From positions 26,187 to 90,186 of the forward strand of contig QXCR01000121.1 of assembly GCA_004380135.1 (NCBI GenBank): a DNA stretch of 64,000 bases. Direction: 5' to 3'. This DNA is from Stemphylium vesicarium. Taxonomy: Eukaryota > Ascomycota > Dothideomycetes > Pleosporales > Pleosporaceae. Made by a program: the position numbers and the translations under genes. Numbering within the stretch: the first letter of the stretch is position 1; every line of letters starts with the position of its first letter. Positions 11,430 through 23,607 of this stretch are shown here, in pieces. The notes under the pieces were generated by a model that searched no databases, was not told the origin of the DNA, and saw nothing but the letters and a program-made list of their open reading frames with translations.

Positions 11430-14220
11430 GATGTCTGATTCTAAATTTGATAGACGAAAAAAGATGAATGTGGAGATGGTAGGTGCGGTGTGTGCTGTAG
11501 GCGGCGCTGATTCGGTAGTAGAAGAGGTAGTTCGTGGTTTGTATGAGGGTAGTTCTCTGGCGTCGATCCCGTCTTGCAATGAGTTTAGACTGAAACTCTG
11601 GATTGGTTATAGGGTTGCTGATGTTTTGCTGCTTCGAGAGAGGGCAGCAGACGATCGCTTTATACGTGGCTGAGGCAGGCAAAGACGGCGCCCGTCAGGG
11701 GATCGAATGACCTTGGGCCATCACGATCGGGCAGACTCACCGCACAATCAGAAACAGCACGAATCGCGCCGTCACGATAAGTTCCACACAAGAGGCACCG
11801 ATGCATGCATCTCGATCAGCCCCGAACCAATGCAACGTAATTGGAGGCAGATTGTTTCCTAGTACGATACGTGGTGCACGCCGGCTAAGCCATGCGCCAT
11901 TTTCTTCCCTTGTTACCCCTGGACCATCGTGTACCCGTAGTGCTTCCCCAGGTTTTTCATTCGTGCTTGCCTGTTTGAGCGGTGTGGTCAAAGTTGGGCA
12001 CCAGGCTATTTTGAGAGGTATGCGCATTTTTTTCCCTGCCATAGCGGAGGCCTCAGCACTGTCAGCCCTGCAACGGGACTTCGGGTTGCGCAAAGGAACA
12101 CACGATGCAACTTGTGTGACGCAGATAGTTCGACTCAATCACACATAGCGGTATCCCATGACTAACTTAGCCAGTATCGTTGCATGCGCCAACTGCGGAG
12201 CACTTCGCCACGTTCCGTAAAGACCAACAAGACGATTGTTCGAAAAAGATAAATGACACAAGCCAATATTCGCTATTCGGCTGAAAATGACGATGGACCA
12301 AGTACCCTTGTTGATAGTGGAACGCCCGTGCGTCGTGTAAGACACCGGTTCTTACGCCACGACTGAGCCTTTGTGATCACGCATGCTCTTTCTACCTGTG
12401 TAGTCAATGGTCTCGCCAGCTCATACTACAGCTGCATACTGCTAGCGAGTCTATACACCAGCCAGCCCTTTGTCAAAACCACGTTGTTGGCGTAGGTCCT
12501 CTCAGACGTCTCGGTGCTCTTTCACGACTCCTGCATACTACTATGGGTCCATGCAAGAACAACGGGGAGACCTTTTCTAGACTACCAGGATCTGCAGCTA
12601 GACGTCTGCTTCTTGGGGCTGAACCGCAAAAAGCCGCAGCCAAGAAGTTCCACGGTAGAAGGCAGAAACACTGTAGAAGTCTCTGCAGTGTGCTTTACTG
12701 CATGCGCTCTTTCATACCCACGTCACACAGACCCACCAGCCACCATCGAAACCGCAGCCAAAATTCACCATAATACCTTCTCCTCTTTGACATCAAAGTC
12801 CCAAGCATTGCTGTCGCGTGCCATGATGCCATTTCCCCAGACCATCGAGGTCCAGAAGCCCTCATTTACGTACGAGAAACCCACATGGAGCAGCGAAATA
12901 AACGTCACGACGACGATTCGCCAGCATCTTCCAAACACGTTCCGTGCAGACGCCTGGAAGTCATGAGGGCCGCGACGATCGATGAGGGGCTACACGGTAA
13001 GCGGGCCACCCAGTGCGGGGCCGATGCGTTACAGTCGGATGGCTCGGCTCAAACCCGTCATATGTCTCCAGCCAGGAACGGCACAGACAAGATAGCTGCG
13101 GACGCAAGTGCCGCGGCAACGCCATTCACCTTCCTGTTTATTTTGGCACCAGTTCTTGGTATCATCATGGTAGATGTATGCCATTGACGGGGTTTCAGAG
13201 TTTCCCCCCTCCTGCATGGTGTCAGCGGAGAGCGGTTCCCAAGCTTGCAGTACTTTTGCTCACCTGCCAGGATTGGCATGCAGGAGACATGCACCTCGTT
13301 ATCAAGCACGCACACAGCCACTCGCTACATGCACCATATTTGCCTCAACTGCGTTCCAGCGGGCTAGGCCCATCGTGTCAGCACGGCATTTTCAACTTGT
13401 CGATTGCGCCCTGTGAGCTCGTGCCAGTGCGGCATTTCCTCAAACAAACACCAAAACTCACCACTGCCGCTGTGGAGCCCGTCGATCCGGTCCAGTCAAC
13501 TCTAAAGTAACGTCAAACACTGGTAGTGCACAACGTGATCGCCGTCTTTTCGTGAGACTGAAAACGCGCAATTGGTATTGTGTTGATTGTTCACCGCTAT
13601 CATGTAAGGTTATCTCTTGGTTATGCAGCCCCCCGGACAGTGTGTGGTTTTCGGGCTGTCGAAGTCGAAATCACATGCAAGTGTACCTGACGAGAACCTT
13701 CTTGTCGCGCGCTGAAAGGATTAGATCGAATAGACGGGGGTTTGATCTTGCCTAAGTTGGCCTCACGATCTGCGTGAAGATCACTATGCCCAGCACGACC
13801 ATGCTACAGCATTTTGAAGCTTGTTTCGACCGCCTCGCGACATCCCCGAAGCCAGCACTATTTTGACTTTGATCCAGTAAATCGAAAAGACTGTAGATCA
13901 CGATGTGTACAAACAACCTAACCGCGGAGCAATATTGGGTAACCACCGATGAAAGCACACAGAGTTGTTGGGCAAAGTATCATTGCACACCAAGCCATCT
14001 CGCCAATGACCATATCCCAGGCATCGGGCCTACGCCCCTACGACGCTTGATGCGGCATCGCGCGAGGCATTTACTAAAAAGAGACCAGCATTGCAACATA
14101 CTCAACGATAGGCAGTAAAAGTCAAAAACGAAACATGAAACATGAACGATCAGCAAGACCAGCCGATCGCGCACTCAAACGCGCAAAAGCCAACCAGTGA
14201 CGGCGAGCCGGGTGGGGTGC
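11430..14220. other. Long intergenic stretch, nothing recognised
   Basis: About 2.8 kb without a supported gene. Several frames of 100-165 codons occur on both strands (for example around 11740-12140 and 12510-13510). They overlap one another, show no domain or signal peptide, and have no splice continuity. It could hold a non-coding RNA or an unrecognised lineage-specific gene. Confidence 0.45.
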
Positions 14221-15387
14221 TCAGAAGTCCACGTCAAAGAAGCTACCTGCACGACCAGAAGATCCACCCCGCGTCCGCCCATCATAGCCAGGCGGGTACA
14301 ACTCACGGTAGTAATCTGGTGGCTGTCTCCCATTCGCAGCACGACGAGGAGGAGCTTCAAGCCCAGCGTGCCCACGCCTTCCCCCAACAGCACCACCACC
14401 CCCTCGATGCCCCTGCGCAAGCTGCTGCCACTCTTCTGAATCCTGCCAAATCCTATCTTCAGGCACCCACTCAGCACGACAAAGCGGACACTCCTTCTTC
14501 TCCTCCGCACGCTGCATCAAAAACTCGCGTAGACACTCGCGCCCGATGAGGTGGCTACACCCGCGAACACCTACGATCTTGACACAGTAATGCCGGGCAG
14601 ATGGCGGGTCTAGACAGATCGGACACTCTGCGTTCGGGGCGCCGTCCGCTGTGTCTGGGGACACGGGCTGAGTGTGGCGCTGCATGAAGCCTGCCATGAC
14701 GCGTGCGCTGTCGTATGAAGGGCCAGCGCCGGCGTCGGAGGGGAAGGGTAAGGGTTCGTATTCATCTGTGAAGGCGCTGTTGGGTTGGAGGCCGTGTGAA
14801 GGGCCTGTGAAGCTCGGTCGACGGCGGTGGTGGCTGCGGAAAAGGGTCTCAGCTTGCCAGAAATCGTCCATGAAGGGGCCTGGTGCTTCGCTGGTTTGTC
14901 GACGGTGGCTACCTAGACGGTTACCTGGCTGCGATGTTGGGCCTCGACTGCCTGTTGAATGAGGCGAAGGGCCCATTGCCAGAGGTCCACTGCCCATACG
15001 TCCATCACACGTAGGCCCGCCCCTGAACAGAGGCCCAAAACCCAATCCGCCGAGCATACTTCCCCCATGCATGAAACTCCTAAACGTATCGGAGGGACTG
15101 TAACTTTCTTCATACACATCACCGTTGCGATCGTTGTGCCAGGAGTAGAACCGTGTGGCTCCGCCCGTGGGCATCATACCCCGACCCATGAAACCGTGGA
15201 ACTTGTCGTCGGCGAAGAAACCTTCGTCTTCTTCATCTTCATCTTCGTAGCTGTAACTGTCGGCGTAGTAGCCAGGTGCATATCGTGGTGTAGCTTGCGT
15301 CTCGCGCTCAAGGCGCCTAAGTCGGCGCGCAGCGGTGGCCGGGTTTTCGGAGAGTCCGAATGAGAACTGTGGGGGACGGTAGCTCAT
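14221..15387 (-). CDS. RING-finger protein (probable E3 ubiquitin ligase)
   Basis: A single uninterrupted frame of 388 residues starts at an ATG at 15387. Residues 1-250 are low in complexity, with an acidic patch (EDEDEEDEG, about 48-56) and Gly/Met/Phe-rich repeats. The RING lies at about 255-303: C255-P-I-C258, C277-S-H279, C285 and C300-P-L-C303. The position usually occupied by a second His or Cys two residues after H279 is Gly282, a variation seen in some fungal RING proteins (GxxC type). The C-terminal tail is Arg/Gly-rich. RING proteins recruit ubiquitin-loaded E2 enzymes. Substrate and location cannot be read. It shares an upstream region with no close divergent gene. Confidence 0.88.
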   Translation of the reverse strand: MSYRPPQFSFGLSENPATAARRLRRLERETQATPRYAPGYYADSYSYEDEDEEDEGFFADDKFHGFMGRGMMPTGGATRFYSWHNDRNGDVYEESYSPSDTFRSFMHGGSMLGGLGFGPLFRGGPTCDGRMGSGPLAMGPSPHSTGSRGPTSQPGNRLGSHRRQTSEAPGPFMDDFWQAETLFRSHHRRRPSFTGPSHGLQPNSAFTDEYEPLPFPSDAGAGPSYDSARVMAGFMQRHTQPVSPDTADGAPNAECPICLDPPSARHYCVKIVGVRGCSHLIGRECLREFLMQRAEEKKECPLCRAEWVPEDRIWQDSEEWQQLAQGHRGGGGAVGGRRGHAGLEAPPRRAANGRQPPDYYRELYPPGYDGRTRGGSSGRAGSFFDVDF

Positions 15388-15896
15388 TTTTCTGTTCTAT
15401 CTTTCTTTTCTCTCGGAAGACAAGTGTTCTTTTGATGTCTGAAAGTGTTGGCGTAGCTTGAGTTAGAGAAATGTGCGCTTGTTGTGTGAATTGAGAGCGT
15501 GCTTTGGAATGGAATGAAGGGGGATTTATGTAGGAAGAGGGGAAGTAGTTGTTGTATTGACACAGTGAGGTTGTGAATGTACGGTGGATATGTTATGAGA
15601 TGAGGTGAAATAGCATTGAGAGGTGGCTGTGGGTCAGTGGCAGACGATACGGATCTGCGCGTGACTTTCACTGCACGAGATCTGCTGACTAGGGGATGAA
15701 TGAAAGCTGTTGATGGCCATTATTCGTGATAAATTCGGGATCTAGAGTGGATACTGAAGATATCTTTGAGAGCTCCTGGTAGAGTTGTTATTAATGCTAC
15801 ACCACCTGTGTCAGTCGTGGAGTAGATTGCCATCCAAGCGGACTCGAAAGTTTTGGTGCTGCGCAACTATCAATGCCTTCTCCTTGGATAGAGCTA
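15388..15896. other. Intergenic, nothing recognised
   Basis: This holds the upstream region of the RING gene and the downstream region of the mannosidase gene. No coding evidence was found. Confidence 0.5.
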
Positions 15897-18519
15897 CTAA
15901 ACACCAACCACACCCTCAAACCCCATCTCAGGCATCGTCCATCGCCTATCTCCCGGGGCAGTCCCGTTCATAGCAGGACCCAAGCTCGGAGGAATGGCAT
16001 CCGCACCCGTTCCCCATGCGCTTTCTGTCGGTCCCAGCGTGAGCTCCAGAACACCTCCCTCCAAGAAGAAGCTATGCTGAATCCAGTTACGTGCATGAGG
16101 AACACCATCTAAAGTCGCCGACTGGATATATATATTCTGGTAGCTCGGGTCGAAATTGACATTCTTAATCGTTGCCGTATTGCCCGTTTGCCCATTCTTG
16201 ATGGAGATGGATTCAAAAAATGGAGGGATGATGAAATACACGTCTTGGCCTGCGTTAGGGAAGAGCCCCATCATAACAAAGGCTTGGAATGAGCCCATGG
16301 CGCCGCTATCGTCATTGCCCGGGATGCCACCGACGGTGTCATTGAAGAGGGAGGGGATGTACTGGTGGGCGCGTTCGGCGGAGAGGGCGGGGCGGCCAGC
16401 GAAGTGATACAGGAAAACTGTGAGAAAAGCCTGTTCATCGCCAACGTATAGAATGCCCGATTCGTGAAGCCAATTCATACGCTCGGTAAAGCGGTCTACG
16501 CCGCCGAGGGTCTGGATCAGCGTTGCCATGTCGCCGGGAGCAAAGAATGTGTATAGCCAAACTGGGCCTTCGTATGTCTCTCTGCCGTCAGGGTTGAGGT
16601 AGCAGCCGGTGAAATTGAGTAAGGGTGAACAGAAGATTGGGTCTTGCTCTCCCCATGTTCCATTCATATAGCGCGGCTGCAGGAAGCCTTCGAAGCCGGT
16701 GTCGACGCCGTTCACGATACTACGTTGATCGGCTTTGAACATGTTCTTCCAGTTTGCAGAGCGCGACAGGTACTTTTGATAGTCTTCGGTATGGCCAAGT
16801 TCCCTGGCTAGCAGGGCGATAACGAAGTCGTTGTAGGCATACTCGACGGTACGAGAAATGGATCGGGTCTCTGTGCCTACACCCTCTACGTCGAGGTTCT
16901 GTGTGGGTATGTAGCCGAGGGTTTTCCAGGATACGAGCCCACCTCGACCTGAAGCATTAATGTCAGCGTTGTCTTAGAGTATAATGACCGTTGCACGGTA
17001 TACCTTCGACATCCCAGTTTGGTGGCTCCACCTCAGCATCTTTCACGAGCGCCTCGTACGCCAAATCCCAGTCGATACCAGCACTAATATTCTTCAGATA
17101 TGCGTCGGTGATCACGATATCCGCGTTCGAGCCTCCTTGCGTGAAACCTTTACACAAGCTCATTCGGCAATCAGGAAGCCACCCTTCGTGGCGATAGATG
17201 TCTAGTAAGCTTCTGACCATAAGTGTCTGACTGTGTGGATCCAGCAAGGTGATCAAAGGATGAATCGACCTAAAACTATCCCAGATACAGTAGTAAGAAT
17301 CGTAGTAAGGCTCGTCGGACTCCCAATAGGGGTTCTCGCCGGTGTAGTCTTGCGGGCTAATCATCGAGCGATAAACGCCGCTCCAGAAGGATGTGAGGAA
17401 CATCTTGTCGACACCTCCATCTTCGATCGTGATGACATCGAGCTTAGAGCGCCAGGCCGTCTCGGCAGCGGCCACAACTTCATCAAATTTGAATGAAGAT
17501 ATCTCGCGTTCCGCATTGCCGCAAGCCTGGTCCTCGCTGATCAAGCTCATGCCTACCCTTGCAAGGATCTGGTTGTTCTGAGTGGGCTTCTCGAATTGTA
17601 CCCATCCACCGGCTGGTCTATCGCTTGGAGTTTGTCGCTCATCGCCCGGCCTGAGATTCAGGGTCGATGTTCTCGATGTCGCTCGCGTATTGGACCAAAC
17701 ACCCGCGTCTTTGACCGTTGCGCCATCAAAGTCAAGGCAGAAGAATGACGAATATGTGCCAATGCCAAATGACGGCGAAAACCGCCCGCTACCCGTTATG
17801 CGTCCAGTCTCCGGATTTACAGTTATGTTCGCTTCGCTCCTCGTGTTAGGCAGATCCGCGAGTTCAACCAGAACGTGCGGACTCAGCGTTGTATTTGGCG
17901 TTGCGGGCGTGTCAGGAAATGTTATACGGTACAACGCGGTTCGATTCGTTACGGTCGTCTCGGTCCTGATGTTGTTGACCAACGTGATGTCGAAATACCC
18001 AGGCTTAGCGTGCACGCTTCCCGGAATGCGGCTAACAGCACGCTGATATTTTGGGTATTGGCATGCATTGATATCATCGTTTGGGCATCCAGACTGTGCG
18101 AAGATCGGAAAGTTCCCAAGCGACGGCGATCCCCCGGTGCCCGAGTCGTGCATATGGCTAAATCCGTAGATTGGATCATCGTCGTATGACGAGAATCCTC
18201 CTTGATTCTCTCCTATCACGTCTGGACCGGCTTTCGCCATTCCTTCAGAAATTCAGCATTTGTGACCTATGTTTAACCGTGTGTTGCTTACCAAACGGAA
18301 GTGTTGCGCCAGGGAAAACATGGCCTGCTCACGATCAGCTCACTGTGGCTAAATACCTTTAGAGAGAGACAAGCCTCCGTTGATTGTTCCAATGAGGGGA
18401 TCGACGTATTGGAATCCGGAACCCGCTTGCGGTTGGGAAGAGTTCTGCTGTGCGCCGGTGAGGGTTGCGAAAAGACATAGTAATGCCGCCGACGCATGCT
18501 TTACGGAAGGGACGTCCAT
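15897..18519 (-). CDS. Secreted glycoside hydrolase family 92 (alpha-1,2-mannosidase type)
   Basis: Preferred exons are 18519-18375, 18324-18292, 18242-17004 and 16948-15897, giving about 822 residues. The N-terminus is a signal peptide (hydrophobic AALLCLFATLTGAQ). GH92 hallmarks follow: YVDPLIGT, GHVFPGATLPFG, YGFSHMHDSGTGGSPSLG, SYYCIWDSFRSIHPL, and near the C-terminus SRTVEYAYNDFVIALLA and GIPGNDDSGAMGSFQAF. GH92 enzymes are calcium-dependent exo-acting mannosidases that trim alpha-mannose from N-glycans or mannoproteins. Exon 2 is only 33 nt. The first junction is unusual: a GT donor would leave a 32-nt intron and a six-residue insertion, whereas a GC donor (AG|GCTTGT, intron 18325-18374, 50 nt) restores the family motif exactly. 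Extracellular action is inferred from the signal peptide. Confidence 0.95.
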
Positions 18520-19730
18520 CGTCACGTCGAACTAGAACGCTTCTTGGAACAACAACGCGGTACCGAACGAAATTGCCTCAGCTTTGTACCCGAGCCCTTC
18601 CCCGCGCATATTATATATTCTTTCCATTTCACGTCACTTGGCAGTGACGCGGTGCTGCACGGCCGTACCACTTGCCGCGAAAAAAGCGCATAAGTTTTCC
18701 CGTTTGATGTACCTTGTACATCATGCCCTAGGAAGGCAGCCACCTGACCCCTCGTGGTTGGTGTTGCGGTGGTATGTAACATTACTGCCGAGTGCGAGTA
18801 GTTGCGGGGTACATGTCAACGACGGATCCATGTTCTGCTGATCATGAGCCGTAGCCTCCGATTGGCATCAAAGGCTGCAGACGGACTTCTTTTGCGCGAG
18901 ATGATGCGGTCGGACTTGTTGCGAGAGACCGCATATTAGCCTAGGGGATGACGTCGGCATATTGCATTGCGTGGGCGAGGGTGTGTGTAAAGCATGACAC
19001 GGTGCCAACAGATGGCTGCTATATACCATAGAGGCAATTGTGAAGGTTTCATCGCTACGAGACTTTGAATGTAAGGAAAATTCGTAGAACGTATTGCAGC
19101 CCAAGGCTGTAATCGTGCTGTTGCTGCACATGGAAAAGCTCCTAGGCCATTTGTGGCATATGCACGGACCATGCGTCGCTGTACACCTTGGGAGGACAAA
19201 GCTGGACTATGGCATCATGCCTCATCTCCAATCACGCGTTGCACAACGGACTGCCAAATATGCAGCACATGTATGACCCCTATCTCTGCCACGGGCGGTG
19301 GCTTGACCCAGTCGCATCCCCAACACGAAACCAAAACCAGCACCTGCTTGCCCTTGCTCCGACACGACAGCTTTCGACTTCAAGTAGGTGGCAAAATGAT
19401 ATGACATGCACTGCTACAATATGCACAGCCCCATGGGTCCCTGACAATCTGGATTCTCATGATAGAGATGACTTCTGGTTCAACACAAACCGCAGCAGTA
19501 TCATCCGGTGTAAGTCGCCACTGCCCAGTTTCACCGGGCCAGGAACCTGCGGCTATACGGCACGTGGGCAGCCTCACAAGGCTGACCAGGTTAGCCGAAT
19601 AATGTAAGGCCAGAAGTCACGCGGATAGTTAATAAGCCTTGCAAGATACAAAAGTGCAACTCCGCCAATCCTGGAAGCGAAACGGCTCGGTTAGCAACTC
19701 TGAAAGGGAATACCAAGCTTTGATTACGTT
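18520..19730. other. Intergenic between divergent genes, nothing recognised
   Basis: About 1.2 kb. Overlapping short frames on both strands carry no recognisable domain. Confidence 0.5.
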
Positions 19731-21397
19731 ATGGCGCTCTATTCGATAAGCAGACGGTTCTTGGTATCCAAAACAGGGTCATCTCAGAAGATATCGCGAC
19801 TCGGTGCCCAAAGGCATACAAAGCAAGCTTGTCGCCCTGATCCTGTGGGTAGATTGCAATGGAGTCCTTCCATATCTTCGACCCCCCATAAAGCCAATAT
19901 GTCCCTCGAAGTGCCTACACTCGTCTTTCCAACCGCTGGGCCTGTGCTGCCTCCATCTCCAGAATCCACCGTTGAGCTATTGCCATCCGCAGGCGACCCA
20001 CGCTTGCAAAGTGCTTACGCAGGTCTACGCTTGCTAAATGCCTCCCCGGACTTCCTCGATATGCATTGGTGGCTTTACTCTGCCCTCCAGAACGAGGAAA
20101 CATATCCATACACAAATAATATTCCCGAATACTACACTGGTATGCACATGGGCGATGTACTAGAACCGATCGCTAGCACTCCGGCTGACGACCCTCAATC
20201 TCAATCGGAGTGGATATTGGGCTGGGACATGTGGTGTCTATTGTGCTATTCCGGCACAGATGGTGAGGAGATGGAACGAAACTCGTTGACAGAATATCCA
20301 TTCTGCGGCGAAGGAATGCTGAGTATAGAGCCTCTAGTGAGTTCTGCGGAGGAACGGGAATGGAATGGCCAGAGGAAGTGGGAGCTGAGAGTTCCAAACG
20401 AGACGTCTTATACAGACGCAGAAAGCATCATGGTATGTTTTAAAAGTACGAACCGCATGGGAAATAAATGTACTAACTTTGCATCCCACCTACACAGGCA
20501 TGTGCGGTCGAGTTGATCTTGAATCCGGAAAAGATCCAGGTTCCAAGACAGATAAGCCAGCCATTCATGGTATCCCAATCATTGAGGGGGGGCGAGTCGG
20601 AGTATCCCGGAATCAGGATGCATTACACCGAGGAGTTTCCCTATGGTGTATACAGTGAGTTCCAGGAAGAGGAACAGCCTTCCTCGTACCAAACGACCTC
20701 GTCTTCGTCCGCGTATTATTACTCGACTAGCAGCAGGTACTACGGGTACGGACCCTATTCGTCCTCAACGCAAGTATCAATGGCTACGTCTAGATCATCT
20801 CCCGATAACAGCGATGACAGCGACCCGGCACTCAACTCCGGCACACAAGCCGCCTTGGGGGTATGCGTCACAGTGATAGCAGTAGCGCTTATTTGTCTCT
20901 GTCTTATGTGCAACCGGAAGGCTCAAGAGAGAATGGCGATAAACGCCCCATCGGCAGATCGGCTACCTACACAAGAAGCCCGGCAGCAAGGAGCCACCGC
21001 AGAGCGTCAGTACGTCCAAAGACTATACCCGGAAACAGCGACCGGTACGCACAGATGGAATGGATCAACAGAATCACGGCAAGTGACGCCAGAAAGACAG
21101 CCAAGCACTCCCCTAAGAGTCCAAGCTGCAGCGGAAGAAGGATCAGGCGAAGTACCGCCTGCATACCACGAGGTGGTGACGAACCGGGAGCGCATGTTCA
21201 TAGAACAGAGAATGCACAGAGTAGAAAGTGCTCCCCGTGGATGGCCACCAACTTATCTCGACGCCCAGAATGTTGCTGCGCCCGAGAGTCACCCCACTAC
21301 TTCCCCGACCTCCATATCGTGTCCTAGGACCGCTACGACGACCCCGTCACGTCGCTCAGTACCGTATCCAGCCCTTCCGTCGTCGCCCCAGTCATAG
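19731..21397 (+). CDS. Hypothetical single-pass membrane protein with large disordered tail
   Basis: Two exons, 19731-20432 and 20498-21397, joined in phase by a GT-AG intron, give 533 residues from the first ATG. A second in-frame ATG at 19899 (MSLEVPTLVFPTAGPV) may be the real start. The N-terminal half has a Trp/Tyr/Cys-rich region (DMHWWLYSALQNEE, WILGWDMWCLLCYSG) that may be a folded extracellular domain. A Ser/Tyr-rich stretch (SSSSAYYYSTSSRYYGYG) follows, then one hydrophobic helix (ALGVCVTVIAVALICLCLMC) and a long polar cytoplasmic tail with a PPAYHEVV motif. The PPxY could bind WW-domain ubiquitin ligases, which is inference. No clear signal peptide is visible at either start. I do not recognise the family. 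Confidence 0.72.
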
Positions 21398-22197
21398 TTC
21401 AATGAGAAGGACAAGCATTCAACATGATGAGCCAAGCACATGTCGACAAGAAGCAGCTTCTACGCCGGTGATGGTACCACCAATCAGCCCCTCCCCGCCA
21501 AGTAACGAGGCTCAACTCCGACCAACAGCGGCGATGAGCGGAACTCTCCATTCCACCGCACCACGTCTGCCCCGATGCGGCGACGTAAGGAATCCAGACA
21601 ACTTGTACAGTGTCTGGACAAACGCCTCCCAGGGCTATTTTGGCACTTGGGTCTGTGGCTGATTGGTGGGCTGGGCAGCTGCATGCATCGTAAACGGTGA
21701 AAGCAGATGGTAGTTTGCAGCGCGCGATCGGTGTATGCGTTGGTATGCAGTGTTCAGCCTTGCGGGTGAGACGGATGGGTGGGGAGGTGGGACTTGACGA
21801 GGTGGAGGATGGATTAGATGGGGTTGTTCGTATTTATGCTACTTTTTTGTAAATTCTGTTGATATATACTTGCAATTCCGTTTTCATTCTTGCTTTCGCA
21901 CTGGGAAGTGTGTGTGACAGACCCCTCACTCATTGACCAATCTGGCATATTGCCAATCTCACATATGCCTCGCCATCATACCTGAAGCACAAAAGACACG
22001 ACAGCCAACTCCAACTATCTGCCGTCTTCGTCATCGTCGTCGTCGCTATTGTTGTTGGTACTCAACCCCAAACTTCCAACCCACGCTCCGAAATTACGCA
22101 TCTCCGCTTCTACTCCACGGCCATCACACACACACACACCTTCCAATAAACCCATCCAACCGTCTCACCACCACCACACACAAACCCCCAACGCAGA
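21398..22197. other. Intergenic, short CA and CCA microsatellites
   Basis: No gene seen. A short CA dinucleotide run lies near 22128-22140 and CCA-rich sequence around 22165-22185, in the presumed 5' leader of the next gene. Confidence 0.5.
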
Positions 22198-22563
22198 ATG
22201 CCATCACCCCACCCCCGCCCCGGATCCTCTTCCACCCAACTCCCCTCGGCAGAATCCATACGCACAGCCATAGCCGTCAGTCTCGTAATCAGCATCCTCG
22301 GCTTCTTCGTGCTGGCCCACGTCCTGTACCAGCGGCGATTACGGCGGGGCGTGAAAGCTGGGGCGCTGGTATTGGATAGTGGAGCCACGAGGAAGACGAT
22401 GATAGGAGGGAGAAGTGGGAGTGCAAGGGAAAGAGGGGGGAGAGATGGATATGGATGTAGTGGTGGGGATGAGGAAAAGGGGTTGGAAGGGATGGAAGTA
22501 GGTATTTTGCAGGAGCCGCTGCCGGTGTATACGAGGGACGTGGTTGTGGTGGAAGCAGGATAA
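22198..22563 (+). CDS. Small single-pass membrane protein, unknown
   Basis: An intronless frame of 121 residues from an ATG at 22198. A short Pro/Ser-rich N-terminus precedes one strong hydrophobic helix (IAVSLVISILGFFVLAHVLY), followed directly by a positively charged stop-transfer patch (QRRLRRGVK). A Gly/Arg-rich then acidic cytoplasmic tail ends VYTRDVVVVEAG. The topology is likely N-out, C-in. No family was recognised. The strong membrane helix with flanking charges argues that it is real. Confidence 0.6.
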   Translation: MPSPHPRPGSSSTQLPSAESIRTAIAVSLVISILGFFVLAHVLYQRRLRRGVKAGALVLDSGATRKTMIGGRSGSARERGGRDGYGCSGGDEEKGLEGMEVGILQEPLPVYTRDVVVVEAG

Positions 22564-22791
22564 AAGGGTTGGACGGTGCTGCTATCTTGGTGGACAGGTA
22601 AAGGTTACTATTTAATTTTGTCAGAGTGCGTATTCCAAGGCAGAGGAAGCAGGGAATGTATACATACAATTCATTTACTATCTGCGCCAACCCAACGCAA
22701 GCTGAGCTGGCCTAATATGGGGGGTATCATCCGGACATTCCAACGTTCAAAGTCCCAATATATCGACTCCTTATTCGTCTTTCCACTCCGC

Positions 22792-23607
22792 TTACCCCGT
22801 GCGGTAGTATTTCTCTCCATGCGTATCTGCCCCGTTGGTTCCATTCGCGCCCTCATCTCCATCTTCCCTCGTCCTCACTGTCCCAGCACCGGGACCAAGC
22901 TCCTCTCCCACCACCATGCCCTTGAAGTTACCATCTTCATCGAGATACTCGTCCATGTTCTCTGCTGTAATCCACCCCGAGGCGCCAGGCGCTGTGTCGT
23001 CCAGCACATCCTCGCCGTCGTCGTCGCTGTTATCCGGGTCAGGATGGAGATCCGCACAAGTGTTTAGCGCAGCAAACAGCTCAGGGATGCACGTCTCGGT
23101 CGGTTTGGTGGTGTACGACGGTGGCAGGGCGGTGATCTCCAGCATACGGATATCTTCGTCTTCATTCACGGTCTCAGCGTCGTTGAGCGAGATGTTCATG
23201 TATAGCGCTTCGATGGATGATTTGTATTTCATGGTTGCGTGGAGCGCGAGGGATGGGTATGGAATCGATACGCCGACGGGCAAAGGGGTATTTTGGAATA
23301 GAATGAGATTCCTGGGAACAAGGTTAGTGGGAATGGTTCGAGATGGGGGAAGTGGGACGCACTCCGATGATGCCCAGACGTCTACTCCGTCTACGAGATC
23401 TTCTTCTCCTTCACGTCTTGAATTGAATTTCGTGAACGCTGGGTCTTGTTGCAGCTGATCCGCCGCAACTGATAGCGTCATGCCCTCATAATGCGCGTGG
23501 AGGACGGGCTTTGCGCCGAAGAAGGAAGAAGGAGTCTGCTGCTGGTGTTCGGATAGCGGGGTGAAGTCGTCGGCTGTAGGGGCCTTGTCGAAGTGTTGGA
23601 GCGACAT
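22792..23607 (-). CDS. pICln/Lot5-family protein (methylosome chloride-conductance regulator homologue)
   Basis: Exons 23607-23363 and 23311-22792 with a 51-nt GT-AG intron encode 254 residues. The N-terminal PH-like region contains the family pattern: VDVWASSE joined across the intron to NLILFQNTPLPVGVSIPYPS, then LALHATMK. An acidic C-terminal half (DPDNSDDDGEDVLDD, and a WITAENMDEYLDEDGN motif) matches pICln. In animals pICln chaperones Sm proteins with the PRMT5 methylosome; yeast Lot5 is the distant relative. The fungal role is probably in snRNP assembly or an uncharacterised one. It is transcribed divergently from the WDR83-like gene, with 448 bp between the two starts. Confidence 0.88.
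   Translation of the reverse strand: MSLQHFDKAPTADDFTPLSEHQQQTPSSFFGAKPVLHAHYEGMTLSVAADQLQQDPAFTKFNSRREGEEDLVDGVDVWASSECVPLPPSRTIPTNLVPRNLILFQNTPLPVGVSIPYPSLALHATMKYKSSIEALYMNISLNDAETVNEDEDIRMLEITALPPSYTTKPTETCIPELFAALNTCADLHPDPDNSDDDGEDVLDDTAPGASGWITAENMDEYLDEDGNFKGMVVGEELGPGAGTVRTREDGDEGANGTNGADTHGEKYYRTG

Noticed and set aside
12514..13510. Several 100-165 codon plus-strand frames
   Set aside because: They overlap in different frames, have no domains and cannot be joined by consensus introns into one product.
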